This document shows positions 54,636-63,280 of a DNA stretch of 64,000 nt, in pieces. Positions within the stretch are counted from its first letter, which is position 1, and every line of letters starts with the position of its first letter. The DNA comes from Microbacterium sp. 2FI (GTDB lineage Bacteria; Actinomycetota; Actinomycetes; Actinomycetales; Microbacteriaceae). The notes beneath the pieces are model-generated. The model saw only the letters and a list, made by a program, of their open reading frames with translations, had not been told where the DNA came from and searched no databases. The translations under genes were made by a program, and so were the position numbers. The stretch spans positions 62,001 to 126,000 of the forward strand of contig NZ_SCMR01000002.1 of NCBI RefSeq assembly GCF_005502885.1, written 5' to 3'.

Positions 54636-55874
54636 CTACACCGAGGCGAATGCCGCGACGGCGTTGTGGCCGCCGAACCCGAACGAGTTGCTGATCGCGA
54701 GCTGGTCACCCGCGTCGAGCGGTGTCGGCGAACCCGAGAGGCGGAAGGGGACCTCGGGATCCTGCGTCGTGAGGTTGATGGTGGGCGGCGCCTGACGATC
54801 GCGGATCGCGAGGATCGTGAAGATCGCCTCGAGTGCCCCGGTGCCGCCGAGAAGGTGGCCGGTCGAGGCCTTCGTAGCCGACACGGGGATGTCGTCGACA
54901 CGCGTGCCGAAGACGGCCCGCAGCGCCTGGTACTCGTTGGGGTCGCCCACGGGCGTCGACGTCGCGTGCGCGTTGATGTGGGTCACGTCGTCGGGAGAGG
55001 CGCCCGCCATCTCCAGCGCCATGCGCACGGCACGGGCGGCGCCCAGACCCTCGGGGTCGTTGGCGGTGATGTGGTACGAGTCGGCGGTGACGCCGCCGCC
55101 CACGACGGCTGCGTAGATCTTGGCACCGCGCGCACGCGCGTGCTCCTCGGTCTCGAGGATCAGCACCCCAGCGCCCTCGCCCATGACGAAGCCGTCGCGG
55201 TCGATGCTGCCGGGTCGCGATGCGGTGGCGGGGTCGTCGTTGCGTCGCGAGAGCGCCTGCATCGACGCGAAGGCCGCGATCGTGACCGGATGGATCACCG
55301 CCTCGGTGCCGCCGGCGATCACCACGTCGGCGAGGCCGGCGCGCAGGTGCTCGACCGCGTTGACGATCGACTCGGTGCTCGACGCGCAGGCGCTGGCGAC
55401 CGTGCGAGCGTACGCGCGGGCGTTGAAGTGCAGCGACAGATTGCCGGCTGCCGCATTCGGCATGAGCATCGGCACCGTCATCGGCATGACACGACGCGGT
55501 CCCTTCTCGCGGAGAGTGTCCGCTGCGTCCAGCAGCGTCCAGAGCCCGCCGATGCCGGTCGCGAAGTCGACGCCCAGTCGCTCGGGGTCGACATCGGGGC
55601 TGCCGGCGTCCGCCCACGCCTCCTTGGCAGCGACGAGCGCGAACTGCGCTGAGGGGTCGAGCCGCTTGGCGATCGGCCGCTCGAGAACCGTGTCGGGGCG
55701 CACCTTCGCCTGCGCGGCGAAAGTGACCGGGAGCTGATTCTGCTCCACCCAGTCGTACTCGAGCGTGGCGGCGCCCGAGACGCCGTCGAGCAGCGCCGAC
55801 CAGCTCTCGGGGGCGGTGCCACCCAGGGGTGACGACGCGCCGATGCCGGTGACGACGATGCGGGAGTTGCTCAT
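54636..55874 (-). CDS. fabF: Beta-ketoacyl-ACP synthase II
   Basis: 412 residues. Elongating condensing enzyme of type II fatty acid synthesis. Thiolase fold with the catalytic Cys163 in VASACASSTES and histidines His303 (NAHATSTP) and His340 (KASTGHLLGGTGA). It is the last gene of the fab operon, 103 bases after acpP, with a bidirectional hairpin beyond its stop. Confidence 0.96.
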   Translation of the reverse strand: MSNSRIVVTGIGASSPLGGTAPESWSALLDGVSGAATLEYDWVEQNQLPVTFAAQAKVRPDTVLERPIAKRLDPSAQFALVAAKEAWADAGSPDVDPERLGVDFATGIGGLWTLLDAADTLREKGPRRVMPMTVPMLMPNAAAGNLSLHFNARAYARTVASACASSTESIVNAVEHLRAGLADVVIAGGTEAVIHPVTIAAFASMQALSRRNDDPATASRPGSIDRDGFVMGEGAGVLILETEEHARARGAKIYAAVVGGGVTADSYHITANDPEGLGAARAVRMALEMAGASPDDVTHINAHATSTPVGDPNEYQALRAVFGTRVDDIPVSATKASTGHLLGGTGALEAIFTILAIRDRQAPPTINLTTQDPEVPFRLSGSPTPLDAGDQLAISNSFGFGGHNAVAAFASV

Positions 55875-55977
55875 GCGGTGACGATCCTCGTGAAGTCTGC
55901 CGGTGGGGGCTCACAGCCCCCACCGGGGGTGGTGCACATCAGCACACCGGGGGTATGGGGCGGAGCCCCATCGATTG

Positions 55978-56226
55978 CTACGCCTGGTTCGACGTGATGA
56001 AGCTGACGGCGTCACCGACGGTCTTGAGGTTCTTGACCTCGTCGTCGGGAATGGTGACGCCGAACTTCTCCTCGGCGTTGACGACGATCGTCATCATCGA
56101 GATCGAGTCGATGTCGAGGTCGTCGGTGAACGACTTCTCGAGCGCGACCTCGTCGGCCGAGATGCCGGTCTCGTCGGTGATGAGCTCGGCGAGTCCGGCG
56201 AGGACCTCGTCGGTGGTGAATGCCAT
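55978..56226 (-). CDS. acpP: Acyl carrier protein
   Basis: 82 residues, acidic. The phosphopantetheine site is Ser41 in DDLDIDSISMM, where the usual DSL is DSI. An AGGAGA site precedes the ATG. The 75-base gap from fabH has no clear promoter, and the higher level of ACP needed could come from this strong ribosome site. Confidence 0.97.
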   Translation of the reverse strand: MAFTTDEVLAGLAELITDETGISADEVALEKSFTDDLDIDSISMMTIVVNAEEKFGVTIPDDEVKNLKTVGDAVSFITSNQA

Positions 56227-56301
56227 GGGTGTCTCCTGTTTCTTCGGGGTTCGCGGACCGGTTGCGGGCCGGGTCTCAGTCTAGGGTCGGGGCTTCGCCG
56301 C

Positions 56302-57303
56302 TCACGGGAGCACGACGACCTGGGCGCCGAACACCAGTCCGGCGCCGAAGCCGATCTGAAGGGCGAGCCCGCCACTGAGTTCGGGGTGCTCTTCCAGCAG
56401 TCGGTGGGTAGCGAGCGGGATGGATGCCGCGGAGGTGTTCCCGGTCGTCTCGATGTCCCGACCGACGATGACGGTGTCGGGAAGCCCGAGCTGCTTGGCG
56501 AACTCGTCGATGATGCGCATGTTCGCCTGGTGCGGCACGAAGGCGGCGAGATCGGCGGCTTCGATACCGGCCGCCTCGAGAGCCTGCCGCGCGACCTTCA
56601 CCATCTCCCACACCGCCCACCGGAAGACCGTCGGGCCCTCCTGGCGCAGGGTCGGCCACGCCACCTTGCCGTCGCGGAAGTCGGTGAGCGTGCCGTTCAT
56701 CCCGACGGCCTCTGCCTTGGACCCGTCGGATCCCCACACGGTCGGTCCGATGCCGGGGGTTTCGCTCGGCCCGATGACGACCGCACCCGCCCCGTCGCCG
56801 AGGAGGAACGAGATACTGCGGTCGGCGGGGTCGACGACGTCGCTGAGCTTCTCCGTGCCGATCACGAGAGCGTAGTGCGAGGCTCCGGCGCGGATGAGTG
56901 CGTCGGCCTGAGCGACGCCGTAGGCGAAGCCCGCGCACGCGGCGTTGAGATCGTAGGCTGCGGCGGGGTTCGCCCCGACGCGGTCGGCGACGATAGCCGA
57001 CACCGAGGGCGTCTGCTTCGGGTTGCTGATCGTCGCGACGATGACAGCGTCGATCAGCTCCGGGTCGACGCCCGAACGCTCGATGGCCTCACGCGCCGCA
57101 TCGGTGGCGAGGTCGATCGCGTCGGTTTCGGCGACCGCGCGCGTGCGCGTGACGATCCCGGTGCGCTGGCGGATCCACTCGTCGCTCGAGTCGATGGGCC
57201 CGACGAGGTCGTCGTTGGGGACGGCGATCTCACCGCGCGCGGCGCCGTACGCGTAGATGCGCGTATGGGCGACGCCGGTGGGCTGGATGAGGGTGCGGGT
57301 CAT
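56302..57303 (-). CDS. fabH: Beta-ketoacyl-ACP synthase III
   Basis: 333 residues. Starts each chain by condensing acyl-CoA with malonyl-ACP; in this phylum it commonly prefers branched starter units. Catalytic triad Cys123 (NAACAGF), His258 (FVPHQANMRI) and Asn289 (TTGNTSAASIP). The start overlaps the fabD stop by 4 bases. Confidence 0.97.
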   Translation of the reverse strand: MTRTLIQPTGVAHTRIYAYGAARGEIAVPNDDLVGPIDSSDEWIRQRTGIVTRTRAVAETDAIDLATDAAREAIERSGVDPELIDAVIVATISNPKQTPSVSAIVADRVGANPAAAYDLNAACAGFAYGVAQADALIRAGASHYALVIGTEKLSDVVDPADRSISFLLGDGAGAVVIGPSETPGIGPTVWGSDGSKAEAVGMNGTLTDFRDGKVAWPTLRQEGPTVFRWAVWEMVKVARQALEAAGIEAADLAAFVPHQANMRIIDEFAKQLGLPDTVIVGRDIETTGNTSAASIPLATHRLLEEHPELSGGLALQIGFGAGLVFGAQVVVLP

Positions 57304-58235
57304 GCGGAGGCCTCCGGTCGGACGTCGGCGGCGCCGAGCAGCGCCGCGGCGGCCTCGAGGTCGTCGGGGGTCTTCACAGCCACCGCGGGGACGCCGCGCA
57401 GCGCGCGCTTGGCGAGCCCGACGAGCGTACCAGCGGGAGTGAGCTCGATGAGGGCGGAGACGTCGGCGCTCGCGAACGAGGTCATGCAGAGGTCCCAGCG
57501 AACGGGCGAGGCGACCTGGGCGACGAGCATCTCGACGAACACCTCACCCGACGAGACGGGCTCGCCGTCGCGGTTGCTCCAGATCATGAGCGCAGGATCG
57601 GATGCCGTCACTTCCGCGGCGGCACGGCGGAGTGTCTCGACGGCGGGAGCCATGTACCGGGTGTGGAAAGCACCCGCGACCTGCAGAGCGATCACGCGTG
57701 TGCCGGCTGGGGGCTCCGCCGCCAGCCCCTGCAGCGCCTCGAGCGAGCCTGCGGCGACGAGCTGACCTCCGCCGTTGTAGTTGGCGGGCGTCAGCCCGAG
57801 CTGCTCGAGGCGTGCCACGACCGCTGTCTGGTCACCGCCGATGACAGCGCTCATGCCGGTCTGCTCGACGGCTGCGGCATCCGCCATGGCCCGTCCGCGA
57901 ATGCCGACGAGACGCATCGCATCCTCCTCGGACAGGATGCCTGCGGCTGCGGCTGCGGCGAACTCGCCGACCGAGTGACCCGCGACGCCGCCGATCTTCG
58001 TGCGAGCTTCGGCGTCGAGGGCGCCCCACGACAGCAGACTCGCGGCGACGATGAGGGGCTGGGCGACCTGCGTGTCGCGGATGCGATCGGCGTCCCACTC
58101 CGTGCCGGCGGCGACGAGGTCGACGCCCGACCATTCAGAGTATGCGGCGAGACGGTCGGAGGCGCCGTCGAGCGCGAGCCACGGAAGCAGGAACCCGGGG
58201 GACTGGGACCCCTGACCAGGGAAAACGGCGATCAT
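57300..58235 (-). CDS. fabD: ACP S-malonyltransferase
   Basis: 311 residues from the ATG at 58235, which follows a GGAGAGG site; the longer frame upstream is not family-like. Transfers malonyl from CoA to ACP. FPGQGSQSPG at 5-14 and the nucleophile Ser88 in GHSVGEFAAA are clear, with the catalytic His in AGAFHTRYM. The gap to the regulator gene (58236-58322) holds an inverted repeat that may be an operator. Confidence 0.96.
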   Translation of the reverse strand: MIAVFPGQGSQSPGFLLPWLALDGASDRLAAYSEWSGVDLVAAGTEWDADRIRDTQVAQPLIVAASLLSWGALDAEARTKIGGVAGHSVGEFAAAAAAGILSEEDAMRLVGIRGRAMADAAAVEQTGMSAVIGGDQTAVVARLEQLGLTPANYNGGGQLVAAGSLEALQGLAAEPPAGTRVIALQVAGAFHTRYMAPAVETLRRAAAEVTASDPALMIWSNRDGEPVSSGEVFVEMLVAQVASPVRWDLCMTSFASADVSALIELTPAGTLVGLAKRALRGVPAVAVKTPDDLEAAAALLGAADVRPEASA

Positions 58236-58280
58236 CACCTCTCCATCCTGCCAAGGATCATGGCGCGCCCTCTGGCGATC

Positions 58281-58298
58281 CCGGCACAAGAATGCCGG
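58281..58298. promoter_or_regulatory. Inverted repeat between PucR-type regulator gene and fabD
   Basis: CCGGCA-N6-TGCCGG lies 46 bases before fabD. Its inner half-sites GGCA/TGCC match those of the aceE repeat at 62296-62312, so both may be bound by the regulator encoded between them. Confidence 0.5.
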
Positions 58299-58322
58299 AA
58301 GGCTTTGTGCGGGTCGTACAGC

Positions 58323-59540
58323 TCAGGGGCGCGTTCGCCGGGTCGACGGCGGCCGACGCCGGGTGGCGTCGGTTCCGATCGAGCCGAGGATCAGCGCAGT
58401 CTGGAGGATGAGCGCCTCGCGCGGACCGGTGGCATCCCACCCGATCACCTCGGAGACGCGCTTGAGCCGATAGCGCACTGTGTTCGGATGCACGAACAGC
58501 TCGCGCGCAGTCGCCTCGAGCGAGCGGCCGTTGTCGAGATAGCTCCACAGCGTCGCAACGAGATCCGCGCTGTGCGCCTGGAGGGGCCGGTAGATGCGAT
58601 CGACCAGGGTGTGCTTGGCGAGGGGATCGCCGGCCAGCGCGCGCTCCGGGAGCAGGTCGTCGGCCTCGACCGGACGCGGCGCATGCCGCCAGGCGCGCGC
58701 GACGGCGAAACCGGCAAGCGCAGCACGGGCGCTCTGGCCGGCATCCACGAGCGCTGGCACCGTCGGTCCGAGCACGAGGTACCCGGTGCCGAATCCCGGC
58801 TCGAGGCGCTTCGCGATCTCGGTGAACGGCAGGGTCGGGGTCATCTCCTCGCTGCCGGCGGGAGGTTCGGCCCTGCCCACGACGAGCACGAGCCGCGAGC
58901 CCTGCACGCCGATGAGCACGTCGACGCCGAGCTTTCGAGCGGTGCGACGCAGCTGATCGATGTCGAACTGCGGCGGCGTCGTACCCACGAGCACCGCCAC
59001 CTCGCCGTGACCGTGCCAGCCGAGCGCCGCGATGCGGCTGGGCAGCTCCTCATCGGCCTCGCCCGTGAGGATCGAGTCCACGACGAGCGCCTCCAGGCGC
59101 GCGTCCCACAGGCCCCGGGCCTCGGCGGCCCGCGCATACACATCGGCGGCGGCGAACGCGACCTCGCGCGAGTAGAGGAGGATTCCCTCCCGCAGATGCT
59201 CGCCCTTGCCGGCGACCCGCTCCTCGGTGACTTCGACGGTGACACGGATCAGCTGCAGCGTCTGCTGCAGGCTGACACTTCGCAGCAGCTCACGCGGAGC
59301 CGCTGCGAAGATGTCGGCCGCGATCCACGGCGTCGATGTGGGGTCCTCGTACCACTGGATGAACGCGGTGATGCCCGCCTGCGCGACCAGCCCGACCGCC
59401 GAGCGCCGCGCCGGCGGCATCTCGGCATACCAGGGGAGAGTGTCCTCCAGTCGCTTGATCGTCACCGTCGCGAGGTCGCCCGAGATCCGTCGCAGCCAGG
59501 CGAGGGTGTCGGACTTGTCCATCGAGGCGGGGCCGGACAT
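58323..59540 (-). CDS. PucR-type transcriptional regulator, FasR-like
   Basis: 405 residues from the ATG at 59540 (MDKSD at 59522 is an alternative); longer versions run into aceE. A long N-terminal sensor part ends in a PucR-type helix-turn-helix with SLEATARELFVHPNTVRYRLKRVSEVIG near residue 345. In Streptomyces a PucR-type protein, FasR, sits in the same place before fabD and activates the fab operon. By position and size this is the probable orthologue. It starts 8 bases after aceE, so acetyl-CoA production and its use may be transcribed together. Confidence 0.88.
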   Translation of the reverse strand: MSGPASMDKSDTLAWLRRISGDLATVTIKRLEDTLPWYAEMPPARRSAVGLVAQAGITAFIQWYEDPTSTPWIAADIFAAAPRELLRSVSLQQTLQLIRVTVEVTEERVAGKGEHLREGILLYSREVAFAAADVYARAAEARGLWDARLEALVVDSILTGEADEELPSRIAALGWHGHGEVAVLVGTTPPQFDIDQLRRTARKLGVDVLIGVQGSRLVLVVGRAEPPAGSEEMTPTLPFTEIAKRLEPGFGTGYLVLGPTVPALVDAGQSARAALAGFAVARAWRHAPRPVEADDLLPERALAGDPLAKHTLVDRIYRPLQAHSADLVATLWSYLDNGRSLEATARELFVHPNTVRYRLKRVSEVIGWDATGPREALILQTALILGSIGTDATRRRPPSTRRTRP

Positions 59541-59548
59541 CGGTCGTG

Positions 59549-62278
59549 TCAGCTCTCGCCGCCCGCGTTCCCGCTGGTGCCGGCCGAAACGTCGTGCAGA
59601 CGGTACTTCTCGATCGCCTGAGCGGCGAGACCGCGATCCACGGTGCCGTCCTCGGCCAGCGCCTGAAGCGTGCGCACGACGACCGACGGTCCGTCGATCT
59701 TGAAGTAGCGCCGAGCAGCAGGACGCGTGTCGGAGAACCCGAACCCGTCTGCACCGAGGGTGACGAAGCGGTTCGGCACCCACGGGCGGATCTGGTCCTG
59801 CACTGCGTGCATGAAGTCGCTCACGGCGACCACGGGGCCTTCGGCAGCCCGCAGCTTCTCGCTGACGTAGGCCGTGCGGGGCTCAGCATCCGGGTGGAGG
59901 AAGTTGTGCTCGTCGGCGGCGAGGCCGTCACGGCGCAGCTCGTTCCACGAGGTCACCGACCACACGTCGGCCTGCACGCCCCAGTCGTCGCGCAGCAGCT
60001 GCTGCGCCTCGAGCGCCCACGGCACGCCCACGCCCGAAGCGAGGATCTGCGCGCGGGGTCCGTCGCCCTCGGGCGAGGAGATGCGGTGGATGCCGCGCAC
60101 GATGCCGTCGACGTCGACACCCTCGGGCTCCACCGGCTGCACGTAGGGCTCGTTGTAGACCGTCATGTAGTACATGACGTTGGGGTCGGGGTGCTCGCCG
60201 CCGTACATGCGCTCGATGCCCGAGCGGACGATGTGCGCGATCTCGTACCCGTAGGCGGGGTCGTAGGCGACCGTGGCGGGGTTCGTGGACGCCAGCAGGT
60301 GCGAGTGTCCGTCGGCGTGCTGGAGCCCTTCGCCCGTGAGCGTCGTGCGTCCGGCGGTGGCGCCGATGATGAACCCGCGGGCCATCTGGTCGCCGGCTGC
60401 CCACTGCGCGTCGCCGGTGCGCTGGAATCCGAACATCGAGTAGAAGACGTAGACCGGGATGAGCGGCTCACCGTGCGTCGCGTACGACGTGCCCGTCGCG
60501 GTGAACGCGGCCAGGGCGCCCGCCTCGTTGATCCCGACGTGAAGGATCTGGCCCTGCGGGCTCTCCTTGTACGCCAGCAGCAGCTCACGGTCGACCGAGG
60601 TGTAGTTCTGGCCGTTCGGGTTGTAGATCTTCGCCGTCGGGAAGTACGCGTCCATGCCGAACGTGCGGGCCTCGTCGGGGATGATCGGCACGATGCGGTG
60701 GCCGAAGTCCTTCGCGCGCAGCAGGTCCTTCAGCAGTCGCACGAACGCCATCGTGGTGGCGATCTCCTGCGTGCCGGAGCCCTTCTTGGGAAGCGCGTAG
60801 GCCTGGTCGCCGGGCAGCTCGAGACCGACGTGGTGCGTGCGCCGCTCCGGCAGGAAGCCGCCGAGCTCGCGCCGGCGCTCGAGCATGTACTGGATCGTCT
60901 CGTCCTGCGCGCCGGGGTTGTAGTACGGCGGCAGATACGGATTCTCCTCGAGCTGCGCGTCGGAGATCGGGATGCGCATCGAGTCGCGGAAGTGCTTGAG
61001 GTCTTCCAGCGTCATCTTCTTCATCTGGTGGGTCGCGTTGCGGCCCTCGAAGTGGTGGCCGAGCCCGTAGCCCTTGATGGTCTTCGCGAGGATCACGGTG
61101 GGCTGGCCCTTGTGCTCGACGGCGGCCTTGTAGGCGCCGTAGACCTTGCGGTAGTCGAGCCCGCCGCGGCGGAGCTTGCCCCAGATATCCTCGTCGGACC
61201 AGTCCTTCACGAGCGCGGCCGTGCGCTCGTCGCGCCCGAAGAAGTGCTCGCGGATGAAGGCGCCGTCCTCAGCGCGGTAGGTCTGGAAGTCGCCGTCCGG
61301 CGTCGTGTTCATCAGGCGCACGAGGGCGCCGTCGGTGTCGTTGGCGAGCAGCTCGTCCCAGCCGCTGCCCCACACCACCTTGATGACATTCCAGCCGGCA
61401 CCCCGGAAGAAGCTCTCCAGCTCCTGGATGATCTTGCCGTTGCCGCGCACCGGGCCGTCGAGTCGCTGAAGGTTGCAGTTGACGACGAATGTGAGGTTGT
61501 CCAGGCCCTCGTTCGCCGCGACCTGCAGCTGGCCGCGGCTTTCGACCTCGTCCATCTCGCCGTCGCCGAGGAACGCCCACACGTGCGAGTTCGAGAGGTC
61601 CTTTACGCCGCGGTTGGTGAGGTACTTGTTCGACATCGCCTGGTAGATGGCGTTGATGGGCCCGAGTCCCATCGACACCGTCGGGAACTGCCAGTAGTCC
61701 GGCATGAGGCGCGGGTGCGGGTACGAGGGGATGCCGTCGGCGCCCTTCGACTTCTCCTGGCGGAACCCGTCGAGCTGTTCCTGGGTGAGGCGTCCTTCGA
61801 GGAAGGATCGCGCGTAGATGCCGGGGGAGGCGTGCCCCTGGATGAAGACCTGGTCGCCGCCGGACGGATCGTCGAGGCCGTGGAAGAAGTGGTTGAACCC
61901 GACTTCGTAGAGCGAGGCCGACGACGCGTAGGTCGAGATGTGCCCGCCGACGCCGATGCCCGGTCGCTGCGCGCGATGCACGGTGACCGCGGCGTTCCAG
62001 CGGATCCAGCGGCGATAGCGGCGCTCGAGCTCTTCGTCGCCGGGGAAGTCCGGCTCGTTGTCGGGCGAGATGGTGTTGATGTAGTCGGTCGTCGGCACCT
62101 GCGGCACATTGAGCTGCAGGTCGTGCGAGGACTGGAGGAGGCTCAGCATGATCTCGCGTCCGCGCCCACGCCCCTTGGCCTGCACGAGCTGCTGGAGGGA
62201 CTCCTGCCACTCGGCGGTCTCGTCGGGGTCGCTGTCGAGGGGGCCCTGGGAGTACGGATCCTGATCGTTGACAGTCAC
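59549..62278 (-). CDS. aceE: Pyruvate dehydrogenase E1 component, homodimeric
   Basis: 909 residues from the GTG at 62278, with an AAAGG site 6 bases upstream; an in-frame ATG at 62356 would add a 26-residue extension unlike the family. Decarboxylates pyruvate with thiamine diphosphate and feeds the acetyl group to E2. The ThDP motif is in [20 protein letters not shown], and [20 protein letters not shown] and [21 protein letters not shown] are typical of AceE. E2 and E3 genes are not in the window. Confidence 0.96.
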   Translation of the reverse strand: MTVNDQDPYSQGPLDSDPDETAEWQESLQQLVQAKGRGRGREIMLSLLQSSHDLQLNVPQVPTTDYINTISPDNEPDFPGDEELERRYRRWIRWNAAVTVHRAQRPGIGVGGHISTYASSASLYEVGFNHFFHGLDDPSGGDQVFIQGHASPGIYARSFLEGRLTQEQLDGFRQEKSKGADGIPSYPHPRLMPDYWQFPTVSMGLGPINAIYQAMSNKYLTNRGVKDLSNSHVWAFLGDGEMDEVESRGQLQVAANEGLDNLTFVVNCNLQRLDGPVRGNGKIIQELESFFRGAGWNVIKVVWGSGWDELLANDTDGALVRLMNTTPDGDFQTYRAEDGAFIREHFFGRDERTAALVKDWSDEDIWGKLRRGGLDYRKVYGAYKAAVEHKGQPTVILAKTIKGYGLGHHFEGRNATHQMKKMTLEDLKHFRDSMRIPISDAQLEENPYLPPYYNPGAQDETIQYMLERRRELGGFLPERRTHHVGLELPGDQAYALPKKGSGTQEIATTMAFVRLLKDLLRAKDFGHRIVPIIPDEARTFGMDAYFPTAKIYNPNGQNYTSVDRELLLAYKESPQGQILHVGINEAGALAAFTATGTSYATHGEPLIPVYVFYSMFGFQRTGDAQWAAGDQMARGFIIGATAGRTTLTGEGLQHADGHSHLLASTNPATVAYDPAYGYEIAHIVRSGIERMYGGEHPDPNVMYYMTVYNEPYVQPVEPEGVDVDGIVRGIHRISSPEGDGPRAQILASGVGVPWALEAQQLLRDDWGVQADVWSVTSWNELRRDGLAADEHNFLHPDAEPRTAYVSEKLRAAEGPVVAVSDFMHAVQDQIRPWVPNRFVTLGADGFGFSDTRPAARRYFKIDGPSVVVRTLQALAEDGTVDRGLAAQAIEKYRLHDVSAGTSGNAGGES

Positions 62279-62295
62279 AGATGACCTTTCGTCGT

Positions 62296-62375
62296 CTGGC
62301 AGATCGTGCCAGGGAATCGCAACAGGAGCGCCGCATGCTTTGTCAGTCATGCACAACGCACCGAGTGTCAGCCTA
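62296..62375 (-). promoter_or_regulatory. aceE promoter region with 17-base palindrome
   Basis: Minus-strand TAGGCT (62370-62375) is a probable -10, giving an 85-base leader. Within the leader, CTGGCAGATCGTGCCAG (62296-62312) is a 6+5+6 inverted repeat 18 bases before the start codon, placed to block translation or polymerase passage. Confidence 0.55.
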
Positions 62376-62420
62376 CCGAGTCGGAGAGCACCAGGAGCAC
62401 CTCGTAGACTTGAGCGTCAC

Positions 62421-62497
62421 GGGCCTATAGCTCAGTTGGTCAGAGCACCTCGCTTACACCGAGGGAGTCGGGAGTTCGAGTCTCTCTGGGCCCACCA
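62421..62497 (+). tRNA. tRNA-Val (anticodon TAC)
   Basis: Acceptor GGGCCTA pairs with TGGGCCC (one T-G pair), anticodon stem CCTCG/CGAGG with loop CTTACAC gives TAC, T arm GGGAG-TTCGAGT-CTCTC (first pair weak). Discriminator A at 62494 and an encoded CCA at 62495-62497. Confidence 0.95.
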
Positions 62498-62526
62498 CTT
62501 CACGATCGGGCGACTAGGTTGGAGGC

Positions 62527-63258
62527 GTGAACTCCAGCCCTGCCGACCAGCGTCGCCTCGTCGAGGTCGCCGAGCTCGATGCCCGTATCCGCGCCGCCGA
62601 CCACGCGCGCAAGAATCCGCCCCAGGCCGCGCGCGTCCAGGAGCTGCTGGCGCGCCGCCAGGAGCTCTCGCAGGAGCTGACCGCGCGCCTCGGAGCACGC
62701 GATGACCTCCGCACCGAATTGTCACGTATCGAGTCGGATGTCGCGGTCGTCGATGCGCGCAGCGCCCGCGACGCCGACCGGCTCGCGACGTCGACGAACC
62801 CGAAGCAGGCGCAGGGCTTCGAGAGCGAGCTCGCGGCCCTCGCACGGCGCAAGAGCGATCTCGAGGATGCCGAGCTCGAGGTCATGGAACGGCTCGAGCG
62901 GGCCGATGCAGCCGTCGCCGAGCAGGAGGCGCTCATCGCGCAGACCAACGCCGACGGCGCCGAGCTGAGCGCCGAGGGCAAGCGCGTCGTCGCCGAGGCA
63001 TCCGCCGCCTTCGACGCTGCGACCCGTGACCGCGCCGCCGTCGCCGGCGGTGTGCCCGCAGACCTCCTCGCGCTCTACGACAAGGTCGCCCAGCGCAGCG
63101 CAGGCGCGGCCATGCTCGCGCAGCGTACCTGCGGCGGGTGTCGCATGGTGCTCGCGGGGACCGATCTGCAGGTGATCCGCCGGGCAGCCGACGACGACGT
63201 GGTGACCTGCCCCGAGTGCGGCTGCATCCTCGTGCGCGATGGAGAGAGCGGTCTCTGA
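62527..63258 (+). CDS. Coiled-coil protein with C-terminal C4 zinc ribbon
   Basis: 243 residues. A long charged helical hairpin (about 10-180, rich in Arg, Glu, Ala and Leu) precedes a zinc ribbon with CGGC and CPEC near residues 206 and 231. This is the CdsZ/DUF164-like zf-RING_7 family, for which no bacterial function is firm. TAGGTT at 62515-62520 is 6 bases from the GTG start. The next gene overlaps its end or begins a few bases after it. Confidence 0.9.
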   Translation: MNSSPADQRRLVEVAELDARIRAADHARKNPPQAARVQELLARRQELSQELTARLGARDDLRTELSRIESDVAVVDARSARDADRLATSTNPKQAQGFESELAALARRKSDLEDAELEVMERLERADAAVAEQEALIAQTNADGAELSAEGKRVVAEASAAFDAATRDRAAVAGGVPADLLALYDKVAQRSAGAAMLAQRTCGGCRMVLAGTDLQVIRRAADDDVVTCPECGCILVRDGESGL

Positions 63259-63280
63259 CGGCGAGACCCGCCGTGAGGCG

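Noticed and set aside
59546..62284. A 912-codon plus-strand frame opposite aceE
   Set aside because: Val/Arg/Asp-rich antisense artefact; AceE on the minus strand is unambiguous.
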